A stretch of 64,000 nt of DNA from Papilionanthe hookeriana x Papilionanthe teres (GCA_022702705.1 CM040423.1:118539738-118603737); one strand, 5' to 3'; counted from the stretch's first letter, positions 21,831 to 33,755 are shown. Notes: a model not told the origin generated them from the sequence alone. Numbers and translations are program-made.

Positions 21831-23314
21831 CCAATCCAGATCCAATTACCAACCTTATTGACCCAATGGGTCAACACATGACCTAAAAGTCAATTTTGGT
21901 TAAAATGATTAATTTTTGATCGAACAACCAATGACATGTTTAAACCCCATAATGACAAAAATTATTCAAATTAATTTAAAAAAATTGTTTTAATTAATTA
22001 AATTGACGAATAATTTTATTTTCAATATTTAATTAATCAAATGACATGATTAATTAAAATGAAAATTTAATTAAAAGTCATAAAATGACAAAATTAATCA
22101 AATAATTGATTTCAAAATTATTTTGATTAATTAATTGGCTAATGAATTAAATTTAAAAATTTTTTATTAATGACCTAATTAAATAAAATGAAAAATTAAA
22201 TTCAAAAGCCATAAGATCACAAAATCCACAAATTGATTAAAAATAATGGAATTAATCAAATAATTGATTCCATGATTATTTTTAATTAATTAATTGATCA
22301 ATAATTTAATTTTTATATTTTAATTAATGACATAATTAATTAAAATGAAAATTAAATTGAAAAGTCATGAAAAGAGACAAAAATCAATTTTAATGACATG
22401 GATATTTATCAAATAATTCATTTGGAATTATTTCCAATTAATTATTGATTAATAAAATAATTTCCAACATTTATTTAATGACATAATTAATTAAATATGG
22501 AAATTAAAATGAAGAGGGCATTAAATAGAATTTTTAAAACATATGACATATGGTTTTCTAAAAATTCTAAAAACTCTTTTATGACATTACAATGACTCAT
22601 TAAAGAGAAAACAACCCATGAATTACTCACATTTAACCATGGTTAAAGGCCATCATGAAACAATCATGATAAATGAAATGAGGTGTCATCCCCTTTAATT
22701 TCAAAGCATGAGTCACCTCTCTCTAAGATGAGGTGGCTAGCCACTTTAAAAATAATTTTGATCACTACCCTAAGCATCCAATGAGAAAGGAGGTTAGCAT
22801 GGATTAAAAATTAACCATGGTAAAATTAGGTAATGATGAAATCATGCATGAAATGAGTCATGGAGCTTATTTGTCATGCTCCTATTAAATCCTAAGTGAC
22901 ATGGTGAATGAATAAGTGCTTTCATACTTTGACTCATCACTCACCTTCTCCATAACCAATAAGAGAGAGACGAAATTTAAACCCATGGTTAAGTGCAATC
23001 ATGGCAAAACCATGCATGAGGTGAGTAAGAGGGTTAAGTGTCACAGGGTTAAGTGTCACCTTTCCCCTAAATCTAAAGCATGACTTGGATGAACAAATAT
23101 TCAGCCCAAATATGAAATTCCCTCCACCTCATAGATGAGCCACTAAAAGCAAGCCAAATAAAGAGTTAAGCTCTCACCATAGCTAAACTCAATATGAGTT
23201 AACCTTGGGGAAGTGAATTAAACTTTTCCCCAACTTGAAATTCAATCCTCGACAATCATGACATCGGATAACACCTCCCCTAAATGGATTTAAGCTTAGC
23301 CAAGCCTCCCCATG

Positions 23315-23324
23315 GCTATATATA
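23315..23324 (+). promoter_or_regulatory. TATA box of element S 3' LTR
   Basis: CTATATATACACC after CCCCATGG, identical to the 5' LTR copy at 10723. Confidence 0.6.
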
Positions 23325-25170
23325 CACCATACCCGAACCCATAGAGAAGAAGAAAAAAATTGGTAGAGACCCATAGGCTGCTCAAACCACTTGGTCCCCA
23401 ACACAAAAATTCTTCCTAGGAACCTTAGCGATTTATTCCAACTAAACCCAAGCCATAGGGTTAGCCCAATCAAGCCAATTTGATCAAACTCCAAAATCAG
23501 CCCAAATTAGCCACTTTCTCAAAATTCTCCTTCAAGGCTAGCTATAAAACCAAATTGGAGTAGCAAAGATCTTCCTTGGGAGTCCTAAAAGCTAGCCATA
23601 AGGTCTGATCAAGCTTGATACACTTGTGGCCAAGGTATGGAATTATTTTCCCTAAAATAATTCATGATTTTGAAATATCATAGGTTTTATTAGCACAGAA
23701 ATGTGTCATCACCATATAGATACAATCTATAAGTCCAGATGATTCCATTGGTTCAAAAATCACTCAATTTCGTTGAGAAATGAGTGAGATATTAATGTTT
23801 GAAGTTTAACGGTCAGAAATAATTCGAATTTTCCCTCGAATTATCTCCGCCGTCCATTCCCGTGTTTTGGAACGGACGACGTTGATCGACTTCCCCCCAT
23901 GTCCACTGTTTTGCACCGTGCATGGGATCCTCCTGCTTCTTCGACGCGTACAAGGACACGCGTCGCCGGCCAGATTTTTGGAATTAATAAATTCCAGAAA
24001 ACCATAAAACTTTAAAAATTGATATCTTTTGATCCAGAGGTCACAAAAATAAAATAAAAATACCCTTGGAAAGCTCTTGAAGAGAGGAAAATTATGAGAC
24101 TAAAATCATAATTTTATTCTCAATATTTAATTTTTAATTAATTAAATACTCTCTGAATTATTTAATTATTAAAAATTATTCACAAGTCAGAAAATTATGA
24201 AATTCTCAGGGATCAATCCTTAGGTCCTTAAGGACATTTTGTGATTTTTCCTAGGCTAAGGGAACTCTCTAACATAAGAATTTCTAATTTTGCAAGATCT
24301 ATAATTATTTCTAATAATAATTATAAAAATTAAAAATAAAATGAACAAAAATCAGAAATTGGTTAAGTGACTTAAATAAACAAATTCAAACCTTAAAATG
24401 ACAATTTCCAACCTTTGAAAAATCAAAATGTCATTTTAACCTCTTAGGGTAAAATTGTAAATTTTTAAATTTACATATAAAAAAACCCTTAGGTTTGAAG
24501 GATTGCTTTGAATGACCTAATCCTAATCCTTAGGTTTAATTCTTAATTAGACCTAGAGTAAAACTAAGCCTTTAAAAAATTTGGGCTAAGTCACATCCCT
24601 TAAGCTTTGGGTTCAACCCAAATGAACTCTTCTAAATACTTAGGTTCAACTTACACGAATCTAAGTCAAAATTAAAAATATTTGGGTTTAATCAAAATGA
24701 ACCCAAACTAAACTTTAGACACCTAGGTCTAACCCATATGAACCCAAATCCAAATCAAAACCAAACCTATGATTAGGTTGAACCCATATAAATTCAAACC
24801 TCATCCAAACCTTAAATAGGTCTAAGACACCAATTAGACCTAATTAAACCAAGTTAGACCTTAAACCACATTAGGTTTAACTTAATAAACTCTAATTAGG
24901 TCTAAGAAACGAATTAGAACTAATTAAACCAAGTTAGACTTTAAACCTAATGAGTTAGACCTTAAACCACATTAGGTTTAACATAATAAACCCCAATTAG
25001 GTCTAAGACACCAAGTAGACCTAAACCCCAATTAGGTCTAAGACACTAATTAGACCTAATTAAACCAAGTTAGACCTTAAACCACTTTAGGTTTAACATA
25101 ATAAACCCCAATTAGGTTAAAGACACCAATTAGACCCCATTAAACCTTGTTAAGCCTTAAGCACATTAGG

Positions 25171-25175
25171 TTTAA
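25171..25175. repeat. Target-site duplication of element B, left copy (TTTAA)
   Basis: TTTAA directly precedes the 5' LTR and is repeated at 38552-38556 after the 3' LTR. The empty site survives in the 5' LTR of element S near 12785-12800, reading GGTTTAACACCATAAAACCT without interruption. Confidence 0.9.
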
Positions 25176-25350
25176 TGATCACTAGAAAATATATTTAGAA
25201 TTTCATACCAATTTTATATTAAATTGCACTTTAAAGAAAGGTATTTTCTTTGTTTTATTGCGGGAATGAAGATTTACAAGTACTCAAAGCAAAAAGCACA
25301 AATAAAGAAAATTTGGAGTAAAAAGGACTCAATATGATGAAAAATGAACT

Positions 25351-25526
25351 GTCCCGCCGACGGCGAGATTTAAGCCGCCGACGGTGATATTTTCCCGAGA
25401 GATTTTGAATATATTATAAGGAGCCCGCTGACGCCGAGATCGAGCCTGCCGACGGTGAGATCGGCGTGGTTAACCTATCTTCTAGAAGCCCACCAACGGC
25501 GAGATCAAGCCGCCGATGGCGAGACA
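25351..25526 (+). promoter_or_regulatory. GC block in U3 of element B 5' LTR
   Basis: Five to six degenerate copies of CCGCCGACGGCGAGAT lie upstream of the TATA box. The last copy is followed by GACAATTGAAAAGAGCC. Related units occur before env1 (32357-32460, followed by ATAGTTCAAAAGTGG) and env2 (34153-34246), and nowhere else in element B. Confidence 0.7.
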
Positions 25527-25601
25527 ATTGAAAAGAGCCAAAATACATTGAACCTGGACGCTTTTTGAAGAAGTGCTTAAGCAACCTTTAGAGATTTGCT
25601 T

Positions 25602-25611
25602 CTATAAATAG
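25602..25611 (+). promoter_or_regulatory. TATA box of element B 5' LTR
   Basis: TCTATAAATAGAGAC lies about 75 bp after the GC block. Element D has CTTTATAAATAGAGG at 62412. In the 3' LTR of B the site has decayed (TTTATCAATAGAGAC near 37445). Confidence 0.7.
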
Positions 25612-26715
25612 AGACAAATTCTAGTCAGTTATGTGTCAGTTTTTGTCATTTGTGTGAAAGTTAAGTGTAAATTAAGAGTCTTTAAGTGAGTTCTTAGCAT
25701 TTTGGTGTGCTGTACTGGAAGGACGAGTCAAAGCAACTTCAAGAATCTGCTTGAGGAGAAGAATTGAGATAAGTATATTTGTTATTTGTTTGTTAACTTT
25801 AATGAAATCCATGCTTTGTCTTATTTTTCCCATGCATTCTGAGTATTTTCCTTAGTCTTTCTCCTTGTTATCGAGATTACGTGAAATGATGAATTAAAGT
25901 AATTGTGCCTAAAAAATATGAAAATAGAAATTGTGCTAATCTTTAACTTAAATCTTAATTTACTTTCAATCTGACCAATTGATTTGTTAACATATGTTGA
26001 AATATCAACTATAGTAAAGATTAAATCCAAGATTCAGGGAAGTCAAAAGCCTTAGAAGGAGGGTGAAAATAAATAGGGAAATATTAACAATTGGGCGTAG
26101 AATTGGACATTTTAGTGTGACAGACTAAAATATTCAACTCGGTCTTATTGTTTGAGAGCTGAAGTGTAGATGTTAGCCCTCATGTGAGGGGAACGTGGGA
26201 GCTCTGAAGTGGCAGTCAGTATCCTCCCAACCTAGCCGCAGATTCAGTAATCAAGCATAAGACTAGTCAATGTTCTTTTCACCTGGACCAAAGGGTAAAG
26301 AATAGGAATGCTCCTATTTGTCACAATACAATTAAAAAAATTATTTAATTCTTCATTCACTTAATTCTCTAAAATAAGGAGAAAGATACTTTTCTGAAAT
26401 CTTATATTCAACCTTAAGCATTAGTTTACTTTCGTTTAAGTATTCTTAATTTCTGTATACTAGATTAGTAAGTATGTTTACTTTAATTGTCTTTGAAATT
26501 TTCTAACTTCCCTGTGAGATCGATATCTAGGACTCCATTAGAGCCCTATATTACTTGATAACGATACGTATACTTGCGTAGTATCCACAATATAAATCAT
26601 AAAATCCATGACATAATCATCCGAATATATTCAATGCGGATCAAGTTTTTGGTGCCGTTGCTAAATTTTTATATCACAGTTGTAAGTATAAATATCAAAA
26701 AGTGGATCAAGTTTT

Positions 26716-26733
26716 TGGCGTCATTGTCGGGGA
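26716..26733 (+). other. Primer-binding site of element B (tRNA-Asp-like)
   Basis: TGGCGTCATTGTCGGGGA follows the LTR end after AGTTTT. It differs at three positions from TGGCGCCGTTGCCGGGGA, complementary to plant tRNA-Asp and found intact in element C. Confidence 0.8.
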
Positions 26734-26928
26734 TTAAGTAAAAGTATTTATTAAGGTGATTAATAGAATTATTAAAATAATTACTAGAGTAAAGGACTAT
26801 TTTAAATATTACTTAAAAATTGTATGCGTAAATTTGGAAACGAAAATCTAATACCTTAAGGTTCAGAATTAGAGCGTACAATTAAAAGAATTAGAAAACA
26901 AAAGAGAGAAATTATAAATTTAATACAA

Positions 26929-28165
26929 ATGACAAATAATCCAGAAATTGAAATATAAACCAACAATGACCATTAAGAGACTATGCCAACCATACATTAG
27001 TTGAAATTCACCTAACTATTCAAAACCCTGATGTAGCTGCTTATTCATTTGAACTTAAACCTGCAATTATCCAAATGGTACAAAATAATCAATTTAGTGG
27101 TTCACCTAATGAAGATCCTAATTTACATCTTGCTAGTTTTTTGGAACTATGTGCTACTTTTAATTATGAAGGAGTATCTAATGATGCTATTAGACTTAGA
27201 GCTTTTCCTTTTTCTTTAAGGGATAAGGCTAAGATGTGGTTAAATTCATTAGCACCTGGATCTATTAAAACTTGGGTAGAATTATCACAAATATTTCTAT
27301 CCAAATATTTTCCTCCTTTGAAAACTGTAAAACTTAGAAATGATATAACATCTTTTAGTCAGTTTGATGGAGAATCCATATATGAAGCTTGGGAGAGATT
27401 TAAAGAACTTCTTAGGAAATGCCCACATCATGTGTTACCAGATTAGTTAATTATACAAACTTTTTACAATGGATTAGTAATATCTCTTAGATCAATCATT
27501 GATGCTGCTGTTGGAGGTTCATTAATATCAAAACCATTTGATGAAGCCTATGGGCTAATCGAAGAAATGGCTAGTAACAATTTTCAATGGCCTGCTAAAA
27601 GAATAAATCCTAAAATGATAGCTAGTGTTCATGAAAATGATGCAATATCTATGTTAGCTTCTCAAATTGCTGTTATATTAAAGAAATTAGATTATTTTAG
27701 ATTGAATTACTCTCCTACTATATTAAAAGAAAACTCATCTGGACAAATTATAAATTCTCAATCTCTTTATGAAACTATAAATGCTATTAATAATAGACCC
27801 AATAATCCTTATGCGAATTATTATAATCCTGGTTGGAAGAATCATCTAAATTTTAATTGGAATAACAATATAGCTAATCAACAATGGATGAACAACTCTA
27901 TAGGAAATCCACCTAATCAAGGAAATACAAATTATAAATCATCTTATCCACCTGGATTTAATAACACTCAATTTAAAGATAGGAAGTTATCTAAAGAAGA
28001 ATTAATATTAAGTATGGGTCAGCACTTGCAAAACCAAAAAAATCAATTACAAATTTAAGGAAATCAATTACAAAATCAATTACAAATTTAAGGAAATCAA
28101 TTACTCAACTCGGACATATTGCTACTGCACTTAACAATAGAATTCCTAAAACATTTCCTAGTAAT
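26929..28165 (+). pseudogene. gag: Element B gag
   Basis: Gag would form the retrotransposon capsid. A start ATG at 26929 gives MTNNPEIE, after which the frame is broken. It is followed by LRDYANHTLVEIHLTIQNP, GSPNEDPNLHLASFLELCAT, DAIRLRAFPFSLRDKAKMW and CPHHVLPD (open 27075-27446). A TAG interrupts at the place where TGA stands in element A. IIQTFYNGL and an EEMASNNFQWPAKRINP segment follow (open 27567-28058), ending in an Asn/Gln-rich tail with NWNNN repeats. No CCHC knuckle is visible. The coding frame may extend upstream of the ATG (SELERTIKRIRKQKREIIN). Confidence 0.85.
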
Positions 28166-29041
28166 GTGGAAATAAATCCTAAAGACCAAGGAAAAGAACA
28201 AATTAAAGTGATACAATTAAGAAGTGGAAAAGAGTTAGAAACTAAAATTCAGAAAGAAGCAGAAAGTAAAAATGAGGAAGTGGAAATTGAGGAAGAAAAG
28301 AATCAACAAGATCAAAACTTAGAATATCCATTGATCCCTATGAAAATATCTATAGAAAAACCACCACCACCATTTCCTCAACGACTTAAACAACATAAAA
28401 AAGATAAGCAATTTGCTAAATTCCTTGAAATTTTAAAAAAATTAACGGTAAATATTCCTTTTGTAGAAGCATTAGAACAAATGCCTAATTATGTAAAATT
28501 TATGAAAGATATTTTAAATAAAAAAATAAAATTTACAGATAATGAAACTGTTGCACTTAGCGAAGAGTGTAGTGCAATTATTCAGAAAAAGCTTCTTGAA
28601 AAATTAAAAGATCCTGGTAGTTTCACTATAAATTGCGCTATTGGAGAAAACTTTTATGGAAAAGCTTTGTGTGACTTAGGAGCAAGCATTAATCTAATGC
28701 CTCTATCAATTTTTAAAAGATTTGAATTAGGAGAAATTTCACCTACTTCAGCAACTCTTCAGTTAGCTGATCGTTATGTGACTTATCCTAAGGGAGTTAT
28801 TGAAGATGTGTTAGTAAAAGTGGATAAATTTATCTTCCCGATCTATTTTATTGTTCTAGATATGGAAGAAGATAAAGAAATTTCAATAATATTAGGAAGA
28901 CCCTTTTTAGCCACTCGAAAAGCTATGATTGATGTTCAGAAAGGAGAATTGACTATGAGAGTAAACGATCAAAAAGTAACTTTTAACATAGCAAAATCAA
29001 TGAAATATCCTCCTTTAGAAAAAGATGATGAATGTTTTTGA
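28166..29041 (+). pseudogene. Element B gag-pol linker and aspartic protease
   Basis: This 291-codon open stretch starts with a charged linker (KVIQLRSGKELETKIQKEAE; a Glu/Lys stretch at residues 30-52; a Pro cluster near 67). It continues into the protease: LEQMPNYVKFMKDIL at about residues 106-120 and GKALCDLGASINLMPLSIFK with the catalytic Asp at about residue 170. IVLDMEEDKEISIILGRPFL with the Gly of the second protease motif follows at about 226-245. The protease would process Gag-Pol. The domain itself looks intact, but the frame ends at a TGA (29039), after which the spacer to RT contains several stops. Confidence 0.85.
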
Positions 29042-29176
29042 ATGGAAATACTTGAACATTTGCAAAATGAACATTTTAAAGAATATTATTAAGAAAAGTT
29101 AGAAAAAGAAAATACTTAATTAATTGAAGAAGCAGATAATGAAAAACTGGATTATATACAGGAAAAATTTGAAATA

Positions 29177-30222
29177 TTGGATAATACTGAAGACATTAAA
29201 AAGAATATAGTTCCGTCAATAATTAGATCTCTTGAACTTGAATTGAAAATTCTACCTAATCATTTAAAATATGATTACTTAGATAACCATTCAACCCTAC
29301 CAGTTTTTATATCAGCTGAATTGAATGAGTCACAAGAAAAAAAACTGTTAACCATATTAAAAAAATATAAGAAAACTTTTGGTTGGACTTTAGTAGATAT
29401 TAAAGGAATTAGTCCTTCAATCTGTATGCACAGAATTATTTTAGATAATGAACATAAGCCGAGAGTAGATCCTCAAAGGAGATTAAACCCAATAATGAAA
29501 GAAGTAGTCCAGAAAGAAATATTAAAATGGTTAGATAATGGTATTATATATCCTATTTCGGACGAGTGCTTGGGTAAGCCCAATTCACCGTGTTCCTAAG
29601 AAAGGAGGAGTGACCGTTAAAGCTAATGAAAATAATGATTTAATACCTATAAGACAAGTGACTGGATGGCGTATATGTATTGACTATAGAAAATTAAATG
29701 CAGCCACTAGAAAAGATCACTTCCCATTACCATTTCTAGACCAAATGTTGGATAGATTAGCTGAACATAAATATTTTTGTTTTTTAGATGGATATACCGG
29801 TTATCATCAGATACATATTGCTCCTGAGGATCAAGAGAAAACTACAATTATTAGTCCTTATGGAACATTTGCTTTTCGAAGAATGCCTTTTGGATTATGT
29901 AATGCACCTGCAACATTCCAGAGATGTATGATGTCTATATTTAGTAAATTAATTGATGATGGAATAGAAGTATTTATGGATGATTTCTCTGTATTTGGAA
30001 CGTCATTTGACGCATGCTTGAATCATCTTGAAAAAGTATTATAAGTATGTGAGAAAACTAACTTGGTTCTAAATTAGGAGAAATGTCAATTTATGGTTGC
30101 AGGAGCAATTGTATTAGGGCATAAAATTTCAGAAAATGGCATGAAAGTAGACCCTGCAAAAATTCAAGTTATAGCTAAATTACAACCTCCAACTACAGTG
30201 AGAGGGGTAAGAAGTTTTCTTG
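29177..30222 (+). pseudogene. Element B reverse transcriptase
   Basis: The N-terminal part is open at 29177-29599 (KTFGWTLVDIKGISPSICMH, NPIMKEVVQKEILKWL, GIIYPIS). A frameshift near 29570 leads to the second frame (open to 30044) with VTGWRICIDYRKLNAATRKD, FLDGYTGYHQIHIAPEDQEK, FGLCNAPATFQRCM and the catalytic FMDDFSVFG at about 29972-29998. A TAA at 30042 and a further stop near 30075 separate the thumb ([19 protein letters not shown]). Palm catalytic residues D (FLDGY) and DD (FMDD) are kept. Sequence type: Athila lineage of Ty3/gypsy. Confidence 0.9.
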
Positions 30223-30790
30223 GACATGCTGGTTTCTATAGACGCTACATAAAAGATTTTTCAAAAATTAATAAACCTCTATGCCAACTTTTAGAAAAGG
30301 ATAAGAAATTTGAATTCACAACTGAATGCTTGAATGCTTTTGAATTATTAAAAGATAAATTAATCACAACACCTATAATAGTTTCACCTGATTGGGATAA
30401 ACCATTTGAACTTATGTGTGATGCTAGTGATTATGCTATAGCAGCAGTACTTGGGCAAAGATATGATAAAGTTTTTAAAGTCATATACTATGCTAGTAAA
30501 ACTCTTAATAATGCTGAATTGAATTATACAGTTACTAAAAAAGAGCTATTAGAAATTGTTTATGCCTTTGATAAATTTAGGCCTTATCTAATTGGAAATA
30601 AATGTATTGTGCATACTGATCACTCTGCTATTAAATATTTAATGCAAAAGAAGGATTCCAAACTAAGATTAATTAGATGGATATTACTAATGCAAGAATT
30701 TGATTTTGAAATCATTAACAAAAAGTGAACTGATAATCAATTAGCAGATCATTTATCAAGCCTAGAATATAATGAATTATCTAATACTGA
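30223..30790 (+). pseudogene. Element B RNase H
   Basis: It follows the RT thumb in the same open stretch (30093-30728), with [20 protein letters not shown] as the connection. RNase H proper contains [19 protein letters not shown] (first Asp), [16 protein letters not shown] (Glu) and [11 protein letters not shown] (second Asp). The [16 protein letters not shown] segment ends at a TGA (30726). The following TDNQLADHLSSLEYN continues the domain end after the stop. It would degrade the RNA strand during reverse transcription. Confidence 0.87.
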
Positions 30791-30869
30791 TAATGAAATT
30801 ACTAACAGTTTTCCTGACGAACAATTTAATAATATTAATGAGTGAAAAATACCATGGTATGCGGATATA

Positions 30870-31703
30870 GTAAATTATATTGTAAGTGATATTTTACCAC
30901 CTATGTTAACTTTGCAACAACAAAAAAAATTCATTCATGATGCTAAAACATATTTTTGGGATGAACCATATTTATATAAGTAATGTAAGGATCTTATAAT
31001 TAGAAGATGAGTGCCTTATGAAGAAACAGAACAAATCATTCAAAAATGTCATGATTCTGATTTTGGAGGACATTTTGGAACAGATAAAACTACTTATAAA
31101 ATTTTACAATCTGGATTTTATTGGCCTACTCTTTTTAGAGATGTTTATAGATACATCAAAACTTGCGATAAATGCCAACGAGTAGGAAATATATCTAGAA
31201 GAAATGATATGCCTCTAAATTTTATATTATAAGTTGAAATTTTTAATGTTTGGGGATTAGATTTTATGGGATCATTTGTTCTTTCATTTAGAAACTCATA
31301 TATATTAGTTGTTGTTGAATATGTTTCTAAATGGATTAAAGCACAAGCTTTACCTCGATGTGACGCTACGAGTGTTTCAAAGTTTCTAATGAAAAATATT
31401 TTTACTAGATTTCGAATGGCGAGAGTGATTATCACTGATGGAGGTTCTCATTTTAGAAATAAATATATTCACAAACTAGTAGAAAAATTTCACATTATTC
31501 ATATGATATCAACTGCTTATCATCCACAAACCAGTGAATTAGCTGAAGTTTCTAATCGAGAGATTAAACGTATTTTAGAAAAGACTGTAAAACCTAATAG
31601 ATTGGATTGGTCTATAAGACTAGACACTGCATTATGGGCATATAGGACTGCTTATAAAACTCTGCAGGCTTATTTATGGAAAGACTTGCCACTTACCAGT
31701 TGA
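30870..31703 (+). pseudogene. Element B integrase zinc finger and catalytic core
   Basis: The zinc-binding part lies at 31011-31230: CHDSDFGGHFGTDKTTYKIL, FYWPTLFRDVYRYIKTCDKC, giving the His-His-Cys-Cys set. A TAA at about 31231 breaks the frame just before the core. The core has [10 protein letters not shown] (first Asp near 31259), VEYVSKWIKAQALPRCDA, VIITDGGSHF (second Asp near 31436) and HPQTSELAEVSNREIKRI (Glu near 31545). This is the D,D(35)E arrangement. A frameshift near 31670 ends it in YRTAYKTLQ. Upstream (30870-31010) the linker has stops, including one at a conserved Cys codon (31007). Confidence 0.88.
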
Positions 31704-32126
31704 ATTAGAACATAAAGCTTATTAGGCAATTAAAAAATTTAATTACAATTTGAAAGAAGCTGGTGAGAAAATATTATTGCAATTGAATGAATTAGATGAA
31801 TTAAGAAATGAATCTTATCATAATGATAGAATTTATAAAGAAAAAATGAAATTATGGCATGATCGGAAGATTAACCTGAAGAATTTTGAGCCAGGCAAGA
31901 AGTTTTGCTTTATAATACAAGATTAAAATTATTTCCTAGGAAATTAAAATCTCGATGGTTAGGGCCTTTCACTATAACTCAAACATTTTCATATGAAATT
32001 ATAGAAATTAAAGATCCAAAAACTGGGCATAGATTTAAAATAAAAGGACACAGATTAAAACCTTATTTTGAAGGAATAAGATCAAATTTTAAAGAGGTTT
32101 TAATGCTCAGTCAACCTGATTACTAA
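31704..32126 (+). pseudogene. Element B integrase C-terminal domain
   Basis: After the frameshift the sequence continues with ELNELDELRNESYHNDRIYK and LWHDRKINLKNFEPG, then (open from 31905) KSRWLGPFTITQTFSYEIIE and PKTGHRFKIKGHRLKPYFEG. The GPF triplet corresponds to the GPY/F motif of Ty3/gypsy integrases. No chromodomain is present, as expected for Athila. The pol end is followed by the Athila signature GGGCTGACGACGTTAAACCA and TTTATGGGAGGCAAC (32136-32177). Confidence 0.85.
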
Positions 32127-32356
32127 TTAAATTAGGTCGGGCTGACGACGTTAAACCAAGCGCTTTATGGGAGGCAACTCATAGTAGTTATTAATTATGA
32201 TCTATTTATTAAAGTTATTAAAAAAATTATTAAAATATAGAATAAAATCTACTCATTTTACTTTTTAGAATCATCACAAATTTGAATCTATATGAAGAAA
32301 TCAGAAAATATTCGGACCGGAGTGAAAAATTGGGCAATTTACCTAATCTTGCAGAA

Positions 32357-32530
32357 GGCAAGATCGTTACCACCGACAGCGAGAACGGCGCGCCCAATTT
32401 CAGTTTAAATTAATTAACTATCCCGCCGATGGCGAGATCGTTACCGCTGACGGCGAGATAGTTCAAAAGTGGTTTTTGTGAGTTATTTTGCTGTTTTGGA
32501 CGGTTCTAAGGGCATTTATCTATATAAAAC
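32357..32530 (+). promoter_or_regulatory. LTR-like promoter block upstream of env1 in element B
   Basis: Three to four GC units (ACCGACAGCGAGAACGGCG, CCGCCGATGGCGAGATCG, CCGCTGACGGCGAGATAG) lie at 32357-32460. They are followed by GTTCAAAAGTGG, GGACGGTTCTAAGG and TATCTATATAAAACATT with a TATA box at 32520-32530, 40 bp before the env1 ATG. The LTR has the same order: GC units, GACAATTGAAAAGAGCC, GGACGC, CTATAAATAGAG. I infer a separate env1 promoter of U3 origin. Confidence 0.55.
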
Positions 32531-32569
32531 ATTTAAAACTTCTTTTTTATACTATCTTCTTCCTTAGAA

Positions 32570-33755
32570 ATGACTAGAGTCCCTCCAAAACAATTTATTA
32601 TGGCCTCCAAACTACTTGAAACCACAAAATCCAAAGTTTTTAACTGATGAAAGTTTGTCAGTTCTGAGGCTCAACGACTATTCAACAAGGTTTTGATGAT
32701 GAAACGTCTGATTAAAAAAAGAGGATTCGTAAACAGAGGAGCAGAGAATTCAACAACAACAATTGAAGAAATGATTGTTCAGCGACGTTGGGAGGTATTC
32801 TGCTATACCACATCTGCTGTAGTCATTCCAGTACTCAAAGAATTCTACTTTAATCTGCATGCGATCCATAATGGAAGTGTCTACGTAAGAGGCAGATGGG
32901 TAACTTTCACTCCTCGAATAAATGAAGTATACTCGATTAAGAATACCCCTGTTTGCCACTATTCAATTTTTGTTCCTACAAGATACAACATAAATGAGAT
33001 TTACATATAGCTGACCGACGAACCTGATGATTGGGAATTACGAGAAGACGGGTACATTTGTTTTCTTGCGTCACTTCTTAACCCCGTCTCAATGCATTGG
33101 AATTTCTTTATTTCATCAAAGTTACTACCCACTATGAGGGTAAACAAAGTTTCAAACGAATGAGCAATCTTAAATTACTGTATTCAATCTGGATTGCCTA
33201 ACGATGTTGGATCTATTATTGTGAAGTCTGCATTAGGATTAATTGTGCATGGGTCAATTCATGGACTTGGACACCCATCAACTATATTTGCTTTATGTAG
33301 TCAGTACCAAGTTTCCTACGAAGCTTGAGAAAAAGTGCTATTGCCTTGGAAACCACTAGATCCGACAGATATGTTTCCTACGATGGAAAACAATGATGAA
33401 ACAATAATTATTTCTGATCAAGCATCCCAAAAACAATCCTTTAGTTAAGCCCCTAACTGATAGAACAAACCTCATTTTAAGGAAACTTAAAGGATTGGAA
33501 AAGGAGCTATAGAATGTGATGAATTCTATTGATAATATCTCTGATTTATTAGATCACATCGATTGGAGAATGAAGGAGCACTTTGACCATACAGGACACC
33601 TGGAGGCAAGTTTTATATGATTATTGAGATAGAAAGGATGGATTGAAGAAGATTCTACCTCAGAATTCCCTTTCAGGCCTTTCTATAATTTATTTGTGCA
33701 CCTGCGTTCTATTGGAAACATCAGAGAAGAGAAAAGTTCAGATTCTGATGAGTAG
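32570..33755 (+). pseudogene. Element B env1: first 3' ORF with plant transposon-protein domain
   Basis: ATG at 32570 reads MTRVPPKQFIMASKLLETTK, then two stop codons, then KFVSSEAQRLFNK. The domain core follows in 32693-33010: QRRWEVFCYTTSAVVIPVLK, EFYFNLHAIHNGSVYVRGRW and FTPRINEVYS. After a TAG come LTDEPDDWELREDGY, HWNFFISSKLLPTMRV, LNYCIQSGLPNDVGSIIVKS and HGLGHPSTIFALCSQYQVSY. The C-terminus is helical and ends in an acidic tail (SSDSDE, TAG at 33753). The function is unknown to me. It occupies the Athila envelope position, but I see no signal peptide or membrane segment. Five or more inactivating changes. Confidence 0.75.

Larger units (their letters stand above)
25176..26709 (+). repeat. 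Element B 5' LTR
   Basis: This 1534-bp LTR contains a GC block (25351-25526), a TATA box (25602), a U5 with TATTACTTGATAACGATACG, and an end that includes an older LTR/PBS junction (26641-26709). Compared with the 3' LTR it has one additional GC unit (CCGCCGACGGTGATAT near 25374). Confidence 0.9.

Noticed and set aside
32693..33010. env1 as a true envelope glycoprotein
   Set aside because: Position fits Athila envelope-like genes, but no signal peptide, membrane segment or furin-like site is visible, and the domain is the plant transposon-protein type.
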